19,813 nt of DNA from an uncultured Gemmatimonadales bacterium (GTDB lineage Bacteria > Gemmatimonadota > Gemmatimonadetes > Longimicrobiales > Gaopeijiaceae), in the NCBI GenBank assembly GCA_937982605.1, contig CALJLC010000228.1, positions 1 to 19,813 of the forward strand. The letters are read 5' to 3'. The notes under the pieces are model-generated. The model saw only the letters and a list, made by a program, of their open reading frames with translations. It was not told the DNA's origin and made no database searches. Shown here one piece after another: positions 7,808-15,720 of this stretch. A program made the position numbers and the translations under genes. Every line of letters starts with the position of its first letter. Within the stretch, counting starts at the first letter, position 1.

Positions 7808-8395
7808 CTACAGCTCCTCCACGAAGAGCGCCACGCCCGACATCAGCATCTGCACCGCCACGGCCACGAGCACCATCCCCATCAGGCGCTCGAGCGCAAT
7901 GATGCCGCGCGTGCCGAGGAGCCCCTTGAGCCGGCTCGCGCCGAGCAGGATCAGCGCCGAGGCGAGCCAGGCCAGGCTGAGCGCCACGAGCCACTCCAGG
8001 CGTCGCCCCGGCTCCTGGCTCGTGATCGTGAGGAGGACGGCCATCGCCGACGGTCCGGCCACCAGCGGAATCGCCAGCGGGACGATGAAGGGCTCACCCT
8101 CGATCACCTCGCCGCCGGACTTGGAGGTCGGGAAGACCATGCGGATGGCGATGAGGAACAGGATGATTCCGCCCGCCACCGTCAGCGACGGCTCGGAGAT
8201 GTGGATTGCCCGAAGCACGACCGGTCCGGCGAAGAGGAACGCCACCAGGACGCCGAGCGCGATCAGGAGCTCCCGCGCGACGACGCGCAGGTGCCGATGG
8301 GGCGCGACGTCCTTCAGAGCGGCGAGGAAGAACGGGATGTTCCCGATCGGGTCGAGGACCAGGAAGAGCAGGACGGTCGCGGACAGGATGGTCAT
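7808..8395 (-). CDS. MarC-family (UPF0056) integral membrane protein
   Basis: This 195-residue inner-membrane protein has about six hydrophobic segments. Family motifs are visible: LDPIGNIPFFLAALK at 14-28, PLAIPLVAGPSAM at 106-118 and ERLMGMVLVAVAVQM at 169-183. It resembles the YhgN/MarC group. The family was once tied to multiple antibiotic resistance, but that role has not held up and its transport activity is unsettled. Length and N-terminus fit YhgN-type proteins, so the ATG at 8395 is accepted although no clear Shine-Dalgarno sequence precedes it. It is separated by 151 bases from the lipoprotein gene downstream and is divergent from the kinase at 8902. Confidence 0.88.
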   Translation of the reverse strand: MTILSATVLLFLVLDPIGNIPFFLAALKDVAPHRHLRVVARELLIALGVLVAFLFAGPVVLRAIHISEPSLTVAGGIILFLIAIRMVFPTSKSGGEVIEGEPFIVPLAIPLVAGPSAMAVLLTITSQEPGRRLEWLVALSLAWLASALILLGASRLKGLLGTRGIIALERLMGMVLVAVAVQMLMSGVALFVEEL

Positions 8396-8497
8396 GGGCC
8401 GGAACGCTGTCTGGTTCGCCCTCGCGGATCAAGACGGGCAGGCCGGCTGATCGCACACTCGGCCGCGGCTGAGATCGGCGCCCGCCGAAACGACGAC

Positions 8498-8523
8498 GGC
8501 CCCCCGGATCGCTCCGGGAGGCC
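8498..8523. terminator. Strong 11-bp hairpin, possible terminator
   Basis: The arms GGCCCCCCGGA (8498-8508) and TCCGGGAGGCC (8513-8523) pair with one C-A mismatch around the loop TCGC. Read on the minus strand, it is followed by GTCGTCGTTTC, a moderately T-rich stretch for this genome. It lies 24 bases after the stop of the candidate small minus-strand ORF and about 100 bases before the MarC start. It could be a terminator, an attenuator ahead of MarC, or an inverted-repeat binding site. Confidence 0.5.
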
Positions 8524-8547
8524 GCGCCGAACCGGTCCTGCTTGCTG

Positions 8548-8784
8548 CTACACCGCCACCGACCCGCCTGCTGCCGTCGGTCGGCTGCGGAAGCGCGCCT
8601 CCGTGGCGCGCCCGTTGCTACGTCCTGCGATCATGCGGACCGCCCGGCGGCGCAGCGTCGTCACGACGCTGAAGCCGCAGCCGTGCGTGATGCACACCGG
8701 CACCACCGCGCTCGACATCGAGGAGACACTCGAGGCCTCCACGGGGCAGCCACACTGGTATTTCCCTCGTCCACCGCCACCCAT
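8548..8784 (-). CDS. Candidate small Cys-containing peptide (doubtful)
   Basis: This would encode 78 residues from an ATG at 8784 with GGGAGGAGG just upstream on the minus strand. It stops at 8548, followed by a strong hairpin. The middle is rich in Ser and Val with Cys in QCGCP and CITHGCGF, and the C-terminal third is Arg-rich. I recognise no family. Third-position GC is high, but the complementary plus frame shares those positions and gives an equally protein-like reading (ALDIEETLEAST), so the signal does not prove this strand. The arrangement of ribosome site, short ORF and hairpin is what argues for it. It may equally be non-coding. Confidence 0.25.
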   Translation of the reverse strand: MGGGGRGKYQCGCPVEASSVSSMSSAVVPVCITHGCGFSVVTTLRRRAVRMIAGRSNGRATEARFRSRPTAAGGSVAV

Positions 8785-8901
8785 CGTCCTCCTCCCCTCG
8801 TCCACCACCCCTCACGTCCTACCCTTACGTTGGATGCCGGAAGGGGTTTCGTGGTTGGTTCGGGTATTGCGCCCGCGGGTCACCGTCCGAAGCGTAGGAA
8901 G

Positions 8902-11577
8902 ATGGATGCCGACCGGTGGCGACGGCTCAGTCAGCTCTTCCACGAAGCGTCTTCCGCGGAGGCGGAGGCGCGTGAGGAGATCGTGCGTCGCGCAGCCATC
9001 GACGACGCCGAGCTGGGGGAGGAGCTCGCCGCGCTGCTCGAGGCGGACGGGGCGGCGGACGACTCGTTGAAGCAGGTCCTCGGCGACGCCGCCCGGGAGC
9101 TGGAAGGTGACCCGACGGGCCGGCTCATCGGCCCGTACCGCGTCGTCCGCGAGGAAGGGCGCGGCGGGATGGGTCGTGTCTTCCTCTGCGAGCGCGCCGA
9201 CGGTCACTTCGACCAGATCGTCGCGGTGAAGGTCCTGCACGGGGACTTCGCGAGTGACGTCGTGCGGGAGCGCTTCCGGCAGGAGCGCCAGATCCTGGCC
9301 CGCCTGCAGCACCCCAACATCGCCGCGCTTCTCGACGGAGGGCTCACCGACGACGGGCAGCCGTACTTCGCGCTCGAGCACGTCGATGGCCAGCCGATCG
9401 ACGAGTACGCCGACGGCCACGAGCTCGACGTCGAGGCGCGCCTGGACCTCTTCCGGGACGTCTGCCGCGCGCTCGTCTACGCGCACGCCAACCTGGTCGT
9501 CCACCGCGACCTGAAGCCGGACAACATCCTGGTCACCGCCGAGGGTCGGGTGAAGCTCCTCGACTTCGGCATCGCCAAGGTGCTCGCCGACGACGAGGAG
9601 GCCGCGCCGCGGACCCGGACCGCCATGTGGGCCCTCACGCCCTCGTACGCGTCGCCGGAGCAGGTGAGGGGTGAGCCGGTGGGGACCGCCTCGGACGTCT
9701 ATTCCCTCGGCGTCATCCTGTACGAGCTGCTGACCGGAGTCCGCCCCTACGAGATCGACGGCCGCAGCCCCACCGCTGTGGAGCAGGCGGTGTGCGCCTC
9801 GGAGCCCGAACGGCCCAGCACCCGCGTGGCGCGGGACGCCACGCAGACCCCGGAAAGCGCCGAAGCGGTCGGTCGGAAGCGGGCGAGCGATCCGGCGCGC
9901 CTCAGGAGGCGGCTGTCCGGCGACCTGGACGTCATCTGCATGAAGGCGCTCCGCAAGGAGCCCGAGCGCCGGTACGCCTCGGTCGACGCGCTCCTCGACG
10001 ACGTGACGCGTCATCTGGAGGGCCGCACGGTGCACGCCCGGCCCGCCACGCTGGGCTACCGCCTCGGCAAGGCGGTCCGCCGCAACCGGTGGGCGGTCGG
10101 CGCCGCGGCGGCGGTCCTTCTGACGAGCTCGACGCTCGTCGCCTTCTACACGGCGCGGCTCGCCGACGAGCGGGACGCCGCCCAGCTCGAGGCACGCAAG
10201 GCCCGTGAGGTTGCGGAGTTCCTGCAGGGCCTCTTCGAGATCTCGGATCCCGACGAGTCGAGGGGCGAGACGATCACCGCGCGGGAGCTGCTCGACGCGG
10301 GGGCGCGGGAGGTCGACGAGGGGCTGGCCGGTCAGCCCGCCGTCCAGGCGACGATGCTACGCGTGATCGGAGAGGTGTACGCCACACTCGGCCTGCCTCG
10401 CGAAGCCGAGCCGCTTCTGAGCCGGGCGCTGGAGCTGAATCGGGAGCTGTACGGGCCGGACCACTTCGAGACCGCCATGTCGCAGCTCTCGCTCGCCTCC
10501 GCCACGCAGGACCTGGGCAGCATCGAGGAGGCCGGTCCGCTCTTCCGGGAGGCGGTGGCCTCGCTCGAGCGCGCCGTCGGGCCCGAGGACCCCACGGTGG
10601 CCGAGGCGGTGGAGCAGCTCGCGTACTGGCTGGAGACGGACGGCCAGCTCGAGCGCGCCGAGGACGAGTACCGGCGGGCACTGGCCCAGCTCCGGCTCAC
10701 GGCGGCCCCCACCGATCCGCGGGTGATCTCGCTCATGGGGCGCCTCGGGAACCTCCTCCGCCAGATCGGCGACGACGAGGCCGCCGAGTCGATCCTCCGC
10801 GAGACGCTCGCGGCGGAGAAGGAGCTCTACGGCGAGCGGCATACCTCGGTGGCGAGCACGATGCGGCAGCTCGCGAGCGTCCTTCGCGATCAGGATCGCT
10901 TCGAGGAGGCGGAGGCGATGTACGAGGAGGTGCTCGACATCCGGCGCGAGCTGCACGGCCCGGTGCACCCGGAGGTGGCCGTGGCGATGAACAGCTACGC
11001 CATCATGCTGAGCCGCATGGGCGAGAGCGACCGGGCGATCGCGACGTACGAGGCTTTCGTCGACATGCTCGAGCAGATCCACCCCGGCGCCCATCCGGAC
11101 GTCGCCGCGGCGCATCACAACGTGGGGATGGAGCTCGGTTCGGTCGGGCGGCTCGAGGAGGCGATCGGGCACTTCCGGAGGTCGATCGAGATCCAGGAGG
11201 TGGTCTTCCGACCGGATCACCCCAACCTGGCCTTCCCTCGCGTGGGGCTGGCCGGCGTCTACCGCGAGCTCGGGCGCGCCGAGGACGCCGAGGCGCTCCT
11301 GCGCGAGGCTCTCGCGCTGCGCGAGGCGGGGCTGCCGGAGGGCCACCGGCACACGGCGGAGGCCCGGAGCGATCTGGCGGCGGTCCTCATGGATCAGGGG
11401 CGCTGGGCCGAAGCGGAGCCGCTGCTGCTGGCGGCGTACGACGCCCTGGTCGAAGGCGAGGGGCCGGAGGCGGGCCGGACGCGGACCGCGCGGGAGCGGC
11501 TTCTCCGGTTGTACGAGGCGACGGGGAACGCGGCGGGGATGGGGCGGCTGGTGGAGGGCGGAGGCCCGGGAGCGTAG
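8902..11577 (+). CDS. Membrane Ser/Thr protein kinase with C-terminal TPR array
   Basis: This 891-residue Hanks-type kinase appears to be active. It has the glycine loop GRGGMG at 86-91, Lys110 (VAVKVL), HRDLKPDN at 201-208 (catalytic Asp203, Asn208), DFG at 221-223 and SPEQ with Glu253. A short helical N-terminal segment (1-75) precedes the kinase domain. One membrane helix (about 398-417) separates the cytoplasmic kinase from an outside region of about eight tetratricopeptide-like units. These carry a recurring glycine/His-Pro turn (YGPDHFETA, YGERHTSVA, HGPVHPEVA, FRPDHPNLA). The external TPR half should bind a protein partner or peptide. ATG 8902 is preferred because kinases of this kind begin with DRW-x-x-L just before the helical segment; its Shine-Dalgarno (GGA) is very close. 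No sigma factor gene adjoins it, unlike the second kinase. Confidence 0.9.
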   Translation: MDADRWRRLSQLFHEASSAEAEAREEIVRRAAIDDAELGEELAALLEADGAADDSLKQVLGDAARELEGDPTGRLIGPYRVVREEGRGGMGRVFLCERADGHFDQIVAVKVLHGDFASDVVRERFRQERQILARLQHPNIAALLDGGLTDDGQPYFALEHVDGQPIDEYADGHELDVEARLDLFRDVCRALVYAHANLVVHRDLKPDNILVTAEGRVKLLDFGIAKVLADDEEAAPRTRTAMWALTPSYASPEQVRGEPVGTASDVYSLGVILYELLTGVRPYEIDGRSPTAVEQAVCASEPERPSTRVARDATQTPESAEAVGRKRASDPARLRRRLSGDLDVICMKALRKEPERRYASVDALLDDVTRHLEGRTVHARPATLGYRLGKAVRRNRWAVGAAAAVLLTSSTLVAFYTARLADERDAAQLEARKAREVAEFLQGLFEISDPDESRGETITARELLDAGAREVDEGLAGQPAVQATMLRVIGEVYATLGLPREAEPLLSRALELNRELYGPDHFETAMSQLSLASATQDLGSIEEAGPLFREAVASLERAVGPEDPTVAEAVEQLAYWLETDGQLERAEDEYRRALAQLRLTAAPTDPRVISLMGRLGNLLRQIGDDEAAESILRETLAAEKELYGERHTSVASTMRQLASVLRDQDRFEEAEAMYEEVLDIRRELHGPVHPEVAVAMNSYAIMLSRMGESDRAIATYEAFVDMLEQIHPGAHPDVAAAHHNVGMELGSVGRLEEAIGHFRRSIEIQEVVFRPDHPNLAFPRVGLAGVYRELGRAEDAEALLREALALREAGLPEGHRHTAEARSDLAAVLMDQGRWAEAEPLLLAAYDALVEGEGPEAGRTRTARERLLRLYEATGNAAGMGRLVEGGGPGA

Positions 11578-11596
11578 CCGGTCGGCCGCGGCCCGC

Positions 11597-11626
11597 GACC
11601 CCGGCCGGGGGTCCGCATGCCGGACC
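11597..11626 (+). terminator. Hairpins downstream of TPR kinase
   Basis: Two GC-rich inverted repeats lie 20-50 bases after the kinase stop. One is an imperfect palindrome, GACCCCGGCCGGGGGTC (11597-11613). The other is GGTCCG (11610-11615) paired to CGGACC (11621-11626) around CATGC. They overlap and cannot form together. No T-run follows, so this is a possible terminator only by position. Confidence 0.4.
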
Positions 11627-11725
11627 GAGACGGTCGATGGTCCCTGCCCGGGGACTTCTGCGCCTTTCAGGAAACGGCCCCGATCGGGCCGGCCATCCTG
11701 AACCAGGCATCCCTTGGAGGTCCCC

Positions 11726-12163
11726 ATGTCGAATCGACGATTCCGGTCCCGCCTGCTCCTGATCCCGCTCCTCGTGATCGCCCCGCTGGCGTGCTCGGAC
11801 TCCCCGACGGGCACCGACGACGACGACGACGGCGGTGCGTCCCTCAACTTCTTCGAGCAGGAGCTCGTGGGGCTCTGGTCCCGCTGGCACTCCTACGACG
11901 GCAGCTCGCACTACATCCGCTTCAACGCGGACCGGACCGCCTGCAAGTGGGAAGAGCCCTCCGGCAGCGAGAGCCGGATCTCCCAGTCCTCCTACTCGAG
12001 CTGGAGCATCGACGACACGCAGCCGAGTGACCGGATGGCCGTCTCGGTCTCCGGCGCCGGGATCACGTGGATGTTCGACTACCCGGACGACGAGCTCTGG
12101 CCGGACGGGTATCGCACGAATCTGGCGCGCTCCAGGTCGTCCGAGGGCAAGACCTGCTCGTAG
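11726..12163 (+). CDS. Small putative lipoprotein
   Basis: This 145-residue product has a clear lipoprotein signal: a basic N-terminus, a hydrophobic run and lipobox PLAC with Cys23. An Asp-rich spacer (DDDDDGG) follows, and then a compact domain of about 105 residues starting near SLNFFEQELVGLW. The domain is rich in Trp and Tyr (GLWSRWHSY, YSSWSIDD, WMFDYPDDELW) with short beta-type stretches. It resembles small lipocalin-like or META-like lipoprotein domains, but I cannot assign a family. The ATG at 11726 is chosen over an upstream TTG because GGAGG (11716-11720) sits five bases before it. It is transcribed in the same direction as the kinase, 148 bases downstream, beyond possible terminators. 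Confidence 0.8.
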   Translation: MSNRRFRSRLLLIPLLVIAPLACSDSPTGTDDDDDGGASLNFFEQELVGLWSRWHSYDGSSHYIRFNADRTACKWEEPSGSESRISQSSYSSWSIDDTQPSDRMAVSVSGAGITWMFDYPDDELWPDGYRTNLARSRSSEGKTCS

Positions 12164-12176
12164 CGTGGCCGCGGCG

Positions 12177-12208
12177 GACGCCGGGTCGGCACCCGCCGGC
12201 CCGGCGTC
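12177..12208. terminator. Bidirectional hairpin between convergent genes
   Basis: GACGCCGGG (12177-12185) and CCCGGCGTC (12200-12208) form a perfect 9-bp stem around a 14-base loop. It lies 13 bases after the lipoprotein stop, and its right arm overlaps the stop codon of the convergent minus-strand kinase gene. Its position suits a shared terminator for both transcripts, although T-runs are absent. Confidence 0.55.
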
Positions 12209-14999
12209 AGCGCGCGAGGGGGTCGAAGCCCTCGACGACGTGCGCGTCGGTGCGCGCCTCCTCGACGGCCGCCACGATCGTGCGGCCGTCCGGGCTGATC
12301 GACGTCTCCCACGCCTTCACGCCGACCGGCAGCTCGGCCCACAGCGTGGGAGGAGAACCGTCGACGGGCACGCGGAAGATCTCGCGTTGGGCGGACGCCC
12401 GCCCGCCCCGGAGCGCAAAGACGTACCGCTCGTCGGCGCTCCACCCGATGGGGACGTGCTCGTCGGCCAGGCGGCTCACGGCCTGTCCGTCCGCTCCGAC
12501 GATCCACAGACCCGTCACCGGACCCACGGACGAGAGCACGGCGACGGAGCGACCGCTCGGCGACGGCCGCAGGTCGTAGGTGAGAGCACCCGTGTCGTCG
12601 CCGACGGTCGCGCCGAGCGTGCCCGAGTCGGGGTCCACCATCTCGAAGACCGCGTCGCCGGGACGCTGATACGCGACAGCCGGCAGGGCGCCCCACGCCA
12701 CGTGGTTCTCGGACTCGTAGGCCACCCCGCGGAGCTGCCGCGTCGACCCGTCGGCGACGCTGACGACCCACACGCCGAGGCCCTCGCGGTTGGAGCCGAA
12801 GGCGATCCGCTCCCCGTCGGCCGACCAGTCCGGCGACCAGACGCTCCCGTCCAGGAAGGTGACCTGCCGCGGAACGCCGCCTTCGGCGTCCATGGTGGCC
12901 AGGTGTGAGCCCCGGCTGTCCGTCTGCACGTACGCGATGGTGGAGCCGTCCGGCGAAAGGCGGGGCGTCGTCCGGCTCGCCGTGCCCGAGGTCAGGGCCC
13001 GTCGGGACACGATCCCGCCGTCGGCGTCCAGCTCCAGGCGGACGAGGTTGGAGACGCTGAGCTCCTCGGTGAACAGGAGGCGCGACCCGTCCCGGGACAG
13101 CGAGAAGGGGGGTTGAATGCCGAAGCGGATATGCATGCGGGTCGGCCCGAGGACCCGGGTCGGAGTGCCGTCGGGCTCCCCGTCCTCGTCGACGCCGACG
13201 CGCCATACCTCGGTCGTCTCGTCGACGGATCGGGCGTAGTAGACCGCGCGACCGTCGCTCGACCACACCGGGTTCCGGAGGCGGGCGGAGTCCGTCGTGA
13301 GCACGGTCAGCTCCGCGGGCCCCGACGACACCGGCGTGGTGTAGAGGGCGTCCTGTCCGTTCGAGACGATGGCCATCGCCAGCCGGTCCGACGTCGGCGA
13401 CGCGCCCACCCCCAGCAGCCACTCGAGCGGTAGCGCGAGGTGCAGCGAGTCGGTCGCGCGCCTCGTCGCGAGGTCGAGGACCGTCACGAACGACCTCTTG
13501 GCCGACCACTGGAGGAGATGACTGCCGTCCGCGGACCACCCTGCGTAGACGTGGGCTTCGGGGACGGTGTTCGGGGTGACACCCCCCGGCCGCGAGAGCA
13601 CCAGGACCCGTGGCTCCGAGCCTCTCACCTCGGTGAACGCGATCGCCGCGTCGTCCGGCGACCACTGCGGGTTGTAGAGGGAGTGGTCGCTCTCGTAGAG
13701 GACCGACGCCTGCATTCCGTCGATGGGCTGGACCAGGAGACGGTTGGCCTCCCCCTCGGTGCCGGTCACGAAGGCGACCTCGTCCCCGTCCGGCGAGATG
13801 GCGGCGTTGAGGACCTCGCCCACGAAGGTGACCTGCCGGGCCGCCACTGCGGCGCGGGCGGGCGTCGGGCCGCCGCGGCCGCGAAGGAAGAAGGCCGCTC
13901 CGACGATCCCCGCCGCCAGCACGGCGGCGCCCGCCAGGGGCAGCACCGAGCCGGCGGGTCGGTGCACCCCGGCCGAGGCCGCCTCGAGGGCGTCGGCGAA
14001 CGCCGCCGCGGAGGTGAAGCGGTCGGCGGGGAGCGCCTCGAGCGCCCGCATCACGGCGTCGCTGACCGCCTCCGGTACCCGGGGCCGGTGCGCGCTCACC
14101 GACACTCTCGTGCCGGCCACGATCTCGGCCAGGATCGCCTGGGGTGTGCTGCCGGAGTGTGCCGGTGCGCCCACGAGCATCTCGTACACCACGCAGCCCA
14201 GGGCGAAGACGTCCGACGCCGGGCCGACCGGATGGGAGCCGGTGGCCTGCTCGGGACTCATGTAGCGGGGCGTCCCGATCCGGACACCGGCCTCGGTACG
14301 CCGGGTGTCGCCCTCCGTGTCGGCGAGCAGGAGCGCCACGCCGAAGTCCGCGATCACCGGCCCGCCCCTGGTGAGCAGGATGTTCTCCGGCTTCACGTCG
14401 CGGTGGACGACGCCGTGCTCGTGCGCGTAGTCGAGCGCACGCGCCACGTCGACCCCGATGCGGATCGACTCGTCGACGGGGAGCTGCTTCTCACGACTCA
14501 GCCGCTGGCGCAGGCTCTCGTCCTCGACGTACGGCATCACGTAGTAGAGGAAGCCTTCCGCCTCTCCGGAGTCGAAGAGGGGAAGGATGTGCGGGTGCTG
14601 GAGCTTGGCCGTGGTCTTGATCTCCGCGAGAAAGCGGTCCGCCCCGACGAGCGCGGCCAGCTCGGGCTTCAGCACCTTGAGCGCGACCCTCCGCTCGTGC
14701 CTCAGATCGTCGGCGAGGAAGACGGTGGACATCCCGCCCTCGCCGATCTCCCGGATCACGCGATAGCGGTCCCCGAGCGCTGCGCCGAGCACGCTGGAGA
14801 TCTCGGCGGCGTCCGGTGCGTCGCCCGCGGCGGCCAGCTGGTCGGTGAGCGCATCGAAGCGCCCGCCGGAGGCGTGGTGGCGCAGCAGGCCGACCAGCTC
14901 GGCCCGCAGCGACTCCTCGAGATCGCCCAGCCGCGCCTCGCGCTCCGGGGGGCGGAGCTCGACCAGCTCGTCGAATTGCGCTAATGATACGGCGCCCAC
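12207..14999 (-). CDS. Membrane Ser/Thr protein kinase with TolB/WD40-like propeller, 5' end lost
   Basis: About 930 residues are readable. Kinase signatures are GEGGMS at 86-91, Lys108 (VALKVL), HRDVKPEN at 199-206 (Asp201, Asn206), DFG at 218-220 and MSPE with Glu250, so it should be active. A membrane helix lies at about 352-371. From about 385 to the end are TolB/PD40-type beta-propeller repeats (ISPDGDEVAF, WSPDDAAIAFTE, LSPDGSTIAYV, WSADGERIAFGS), a probable extracytoplasmic sensor. The formal start, GTG at 14999, and the first six codons lie inside an Illumina adapter-like segment (14983-15040), and an in-frame TAG sits three codons before that GTG. The native N-terminus is therefore missing, and genuine sequence begins near AQFDELVEL. 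Kinases of this class often follow a TIGR02999 sigma factor, as seen here, but the join is artificial. Confidence 0.88.
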   Translation of the reverse strand: MGAVSLAQFDELVELRPPEREARLGDLEESLRAELVGLLRHHASGGRFDALTDQLAAAGDAPDAAEISSVLGAALGDRYRVIREIGEGGMSTVFLADDLRHERRVALKVLKPELAALVGADRFLAEIKTTAKLQHPHILPLFDSGEAEGFLYYVMPYVEDESLRQRLSREKQLPVDESIRIGVDVARALDYAHEHGVVHRDVKPENILLTRGGPVIADFGVALLLADTEGDTRRTEAGVRIGTPRYMSPEQATGSHPVGPASDVFALGCVVYEMLVGAPAHSGSTPQAILAEIVAGTRVSVSAHRPRVPEAVSDAVMRALEALPADRFTSAAAFADALEAASAGVHRPAGSVLPLAGAAVLAAGIVGAAFFLRGRGGPTPARAAVAARQVTFVGEVLNAAISPDGDEVAFVTGTEGEANRLLVQPIDGMQASVLYESDHSLYNPQWSPDDAAIAFTEVRGSEPRVLVLSRPGGVTPNTVPEAHVYAGWSADGSHLLQWSAKRSFVTVLDLATRRATDSLHLALPLEWLLGVGASPTSDRLAMAIVSNGQDALYTTPVSSGPAELTVLTTDSARLRNPVWSSDGRAVYYARSVDETTEVWRVGVDEDGEPDGTPTRVLGPTRMHIRFGIQPPFSLSRDGSRLLFTEELSVSNLVRLELDADGGIVSRRALTSGTASRTTPRLSPDGSTIAYVQTDSRGSHLATMDAEGGVPRQVTFLDGSVWSPDWSADGERIAFGSNREGLGVWVVSVADGSTRQLRGVAYESENHVAWGALPAVAYQRPGDAVFEMVDPDSGTLGATVGDDTGALTYDLRPSPSGRSVAVLSSVGPVTGLWIVGADGQAVSRLADEHVPIGWSADERYVFALRGGRASAQREIFRVPVDGSPPTLWAELPVGVKAWETSISPDGRTIVAAVEEARTDAHVVEGFDPLAR

Positions 15000-15040
15000 C
15001 GAGCCCTACACTCAGGCCCTCCCCTACCCCCTTCGAGCCG
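14983..15040. other. Degraded Illumina P5/TruSeq adapter inside the contig
   Basis: The plus strand reads AATGATACGGCG, then CCACCGAG, CTACACTC and CCCT at exactly the spacing of the standard P5 universal adapter. By my count 32 of the first 38 bases match. The remaining 20 bases match poorly but end in CTTC-GA, where the adapter ends CTTCCGATCT. On the minus strand most of the differences in the well-matched part are changes to G, as expected for low-quality read-through in two-colour sequencing. This AT-rich start is out of place in such a GC-rich genome. The segment is not genomic. Confidence 0.92.
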
Positions 15041-15609
15041 CCGGGATGCTCGCCCGCGAGGGCGCGGTTCAGCCACGACCGCGCGAAGGCCCAGTCCCGC
15101 TTCACCGTCGTCGGGGAGGTCCCCAGCGCGCTCGCGGTCTCCTGCACGCTCAGTCCCGCGAAGCATCGGCACTCGACCACCCGGCAGGCGCGCTCGTCGA
15201 CCTCGGCCAGCCGGGAGCGGTCTGCCTGCATGGCCACGAGCCCCACCGCGTCGGCTCGGGCGCCGTCCAGCGCGTCGGGGAGCGTCACGAAGACCTGACC
15301 ACCTCCGCGCTTCTCCGCGCTCCGCGCCCGGGCGTGGTCGATGAGGACGCGCCGCATCTGCCGTGCCGCCATCGCGAAGAAGTGGGCGCGGTCCTGCCAG
15401 TCGACGTGGCGGACATCCACGAGCTTGAGATACGCCTCGTGGACGAGCGCGGTGGGGCTCAGCGTATGGTCGGCACGCTCCGAGGAGAGCTGCCGACGGG
15501 CGAGCGCACGCAGCTCCGTGTAGACCGCGGGGATGAGCTCCTCCATCACGTCCTCGCGTCCTTCGGTCAGCTCCCGGAGGAGCTGCGTGACATTCGAGTC
15601 GTTCGTCAT
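15041..15609 (-). CDS. ECF-type RNA polymerase sigma factor (TIGR02999-like), 3' end lost
   Basis: About 190 residues are native. Region 2 covers roughly residues 5-95, with ALVHEAYLKLV and a HFFAMAARQMRRVLIDHARAR segment. Region 4 covers about 130-187, ending with LSVQETASALGTSPTTVKRDWAFARSWL, a helix-turn-helix for the -35 box. The closest family I recognise is TIGR02999 (Sig70_X6), about 185 residues long and often beside Ser/Thr kinases. The native reading reaches about residue 190 (GEHPGG) and then runs into the adapter-like segment. No native stop is visible, and the frame stays open to 14491 only as a spurious Arg/Ala/Pro-rich tail antiphase to the kinase. The start at 15609 fits the family N-terminus, but no Shine-Dalgarno sequence is evident. 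Promoter recognition in response to kinase signalling is inference. Confidence 0.88.
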
Positions 15610-15720
15610 GGAGGGACCCCGGCCCCGAGCGCGGACACTCGTTCAACCTATCCGCGGATTCGAAGGGGCGGCAACGCGCCTCCGAGGGGATACGTCAGGA
15701 GAGGGCGGCCGGAGATCGCC

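Larger units (their letters stand above)
8396..8901. other. 506-base intergenic region between MarC and kinase genes
   Basis: This region separates the divergent MarC and kinase genes and must carry at least one promoter for each, though I cannot pick out reliable -35/-10 boxes. It contains the hairpin at 8498-8523 and the doubtful small minus-strand ORF at 8548-8784. Between about 8634 and 8750, codons in one plus frame and in that minus frame end almost only in G or C. That is a coding-like signal shared by both strands because their third positions coincide. I see no tRNA, repeat array or mobile element. Confidence 0.6.

Noticed and set aside
8634..9070. Plus-strand frame starting at ATG 8634, with high third-position GC at first
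   Set aside because: No ribosome site, no stop before it runs 170 bases into the kinase gene in another frame, and codon bias collapses after about 8750. It stays an alternative to the minus-strand candidate.
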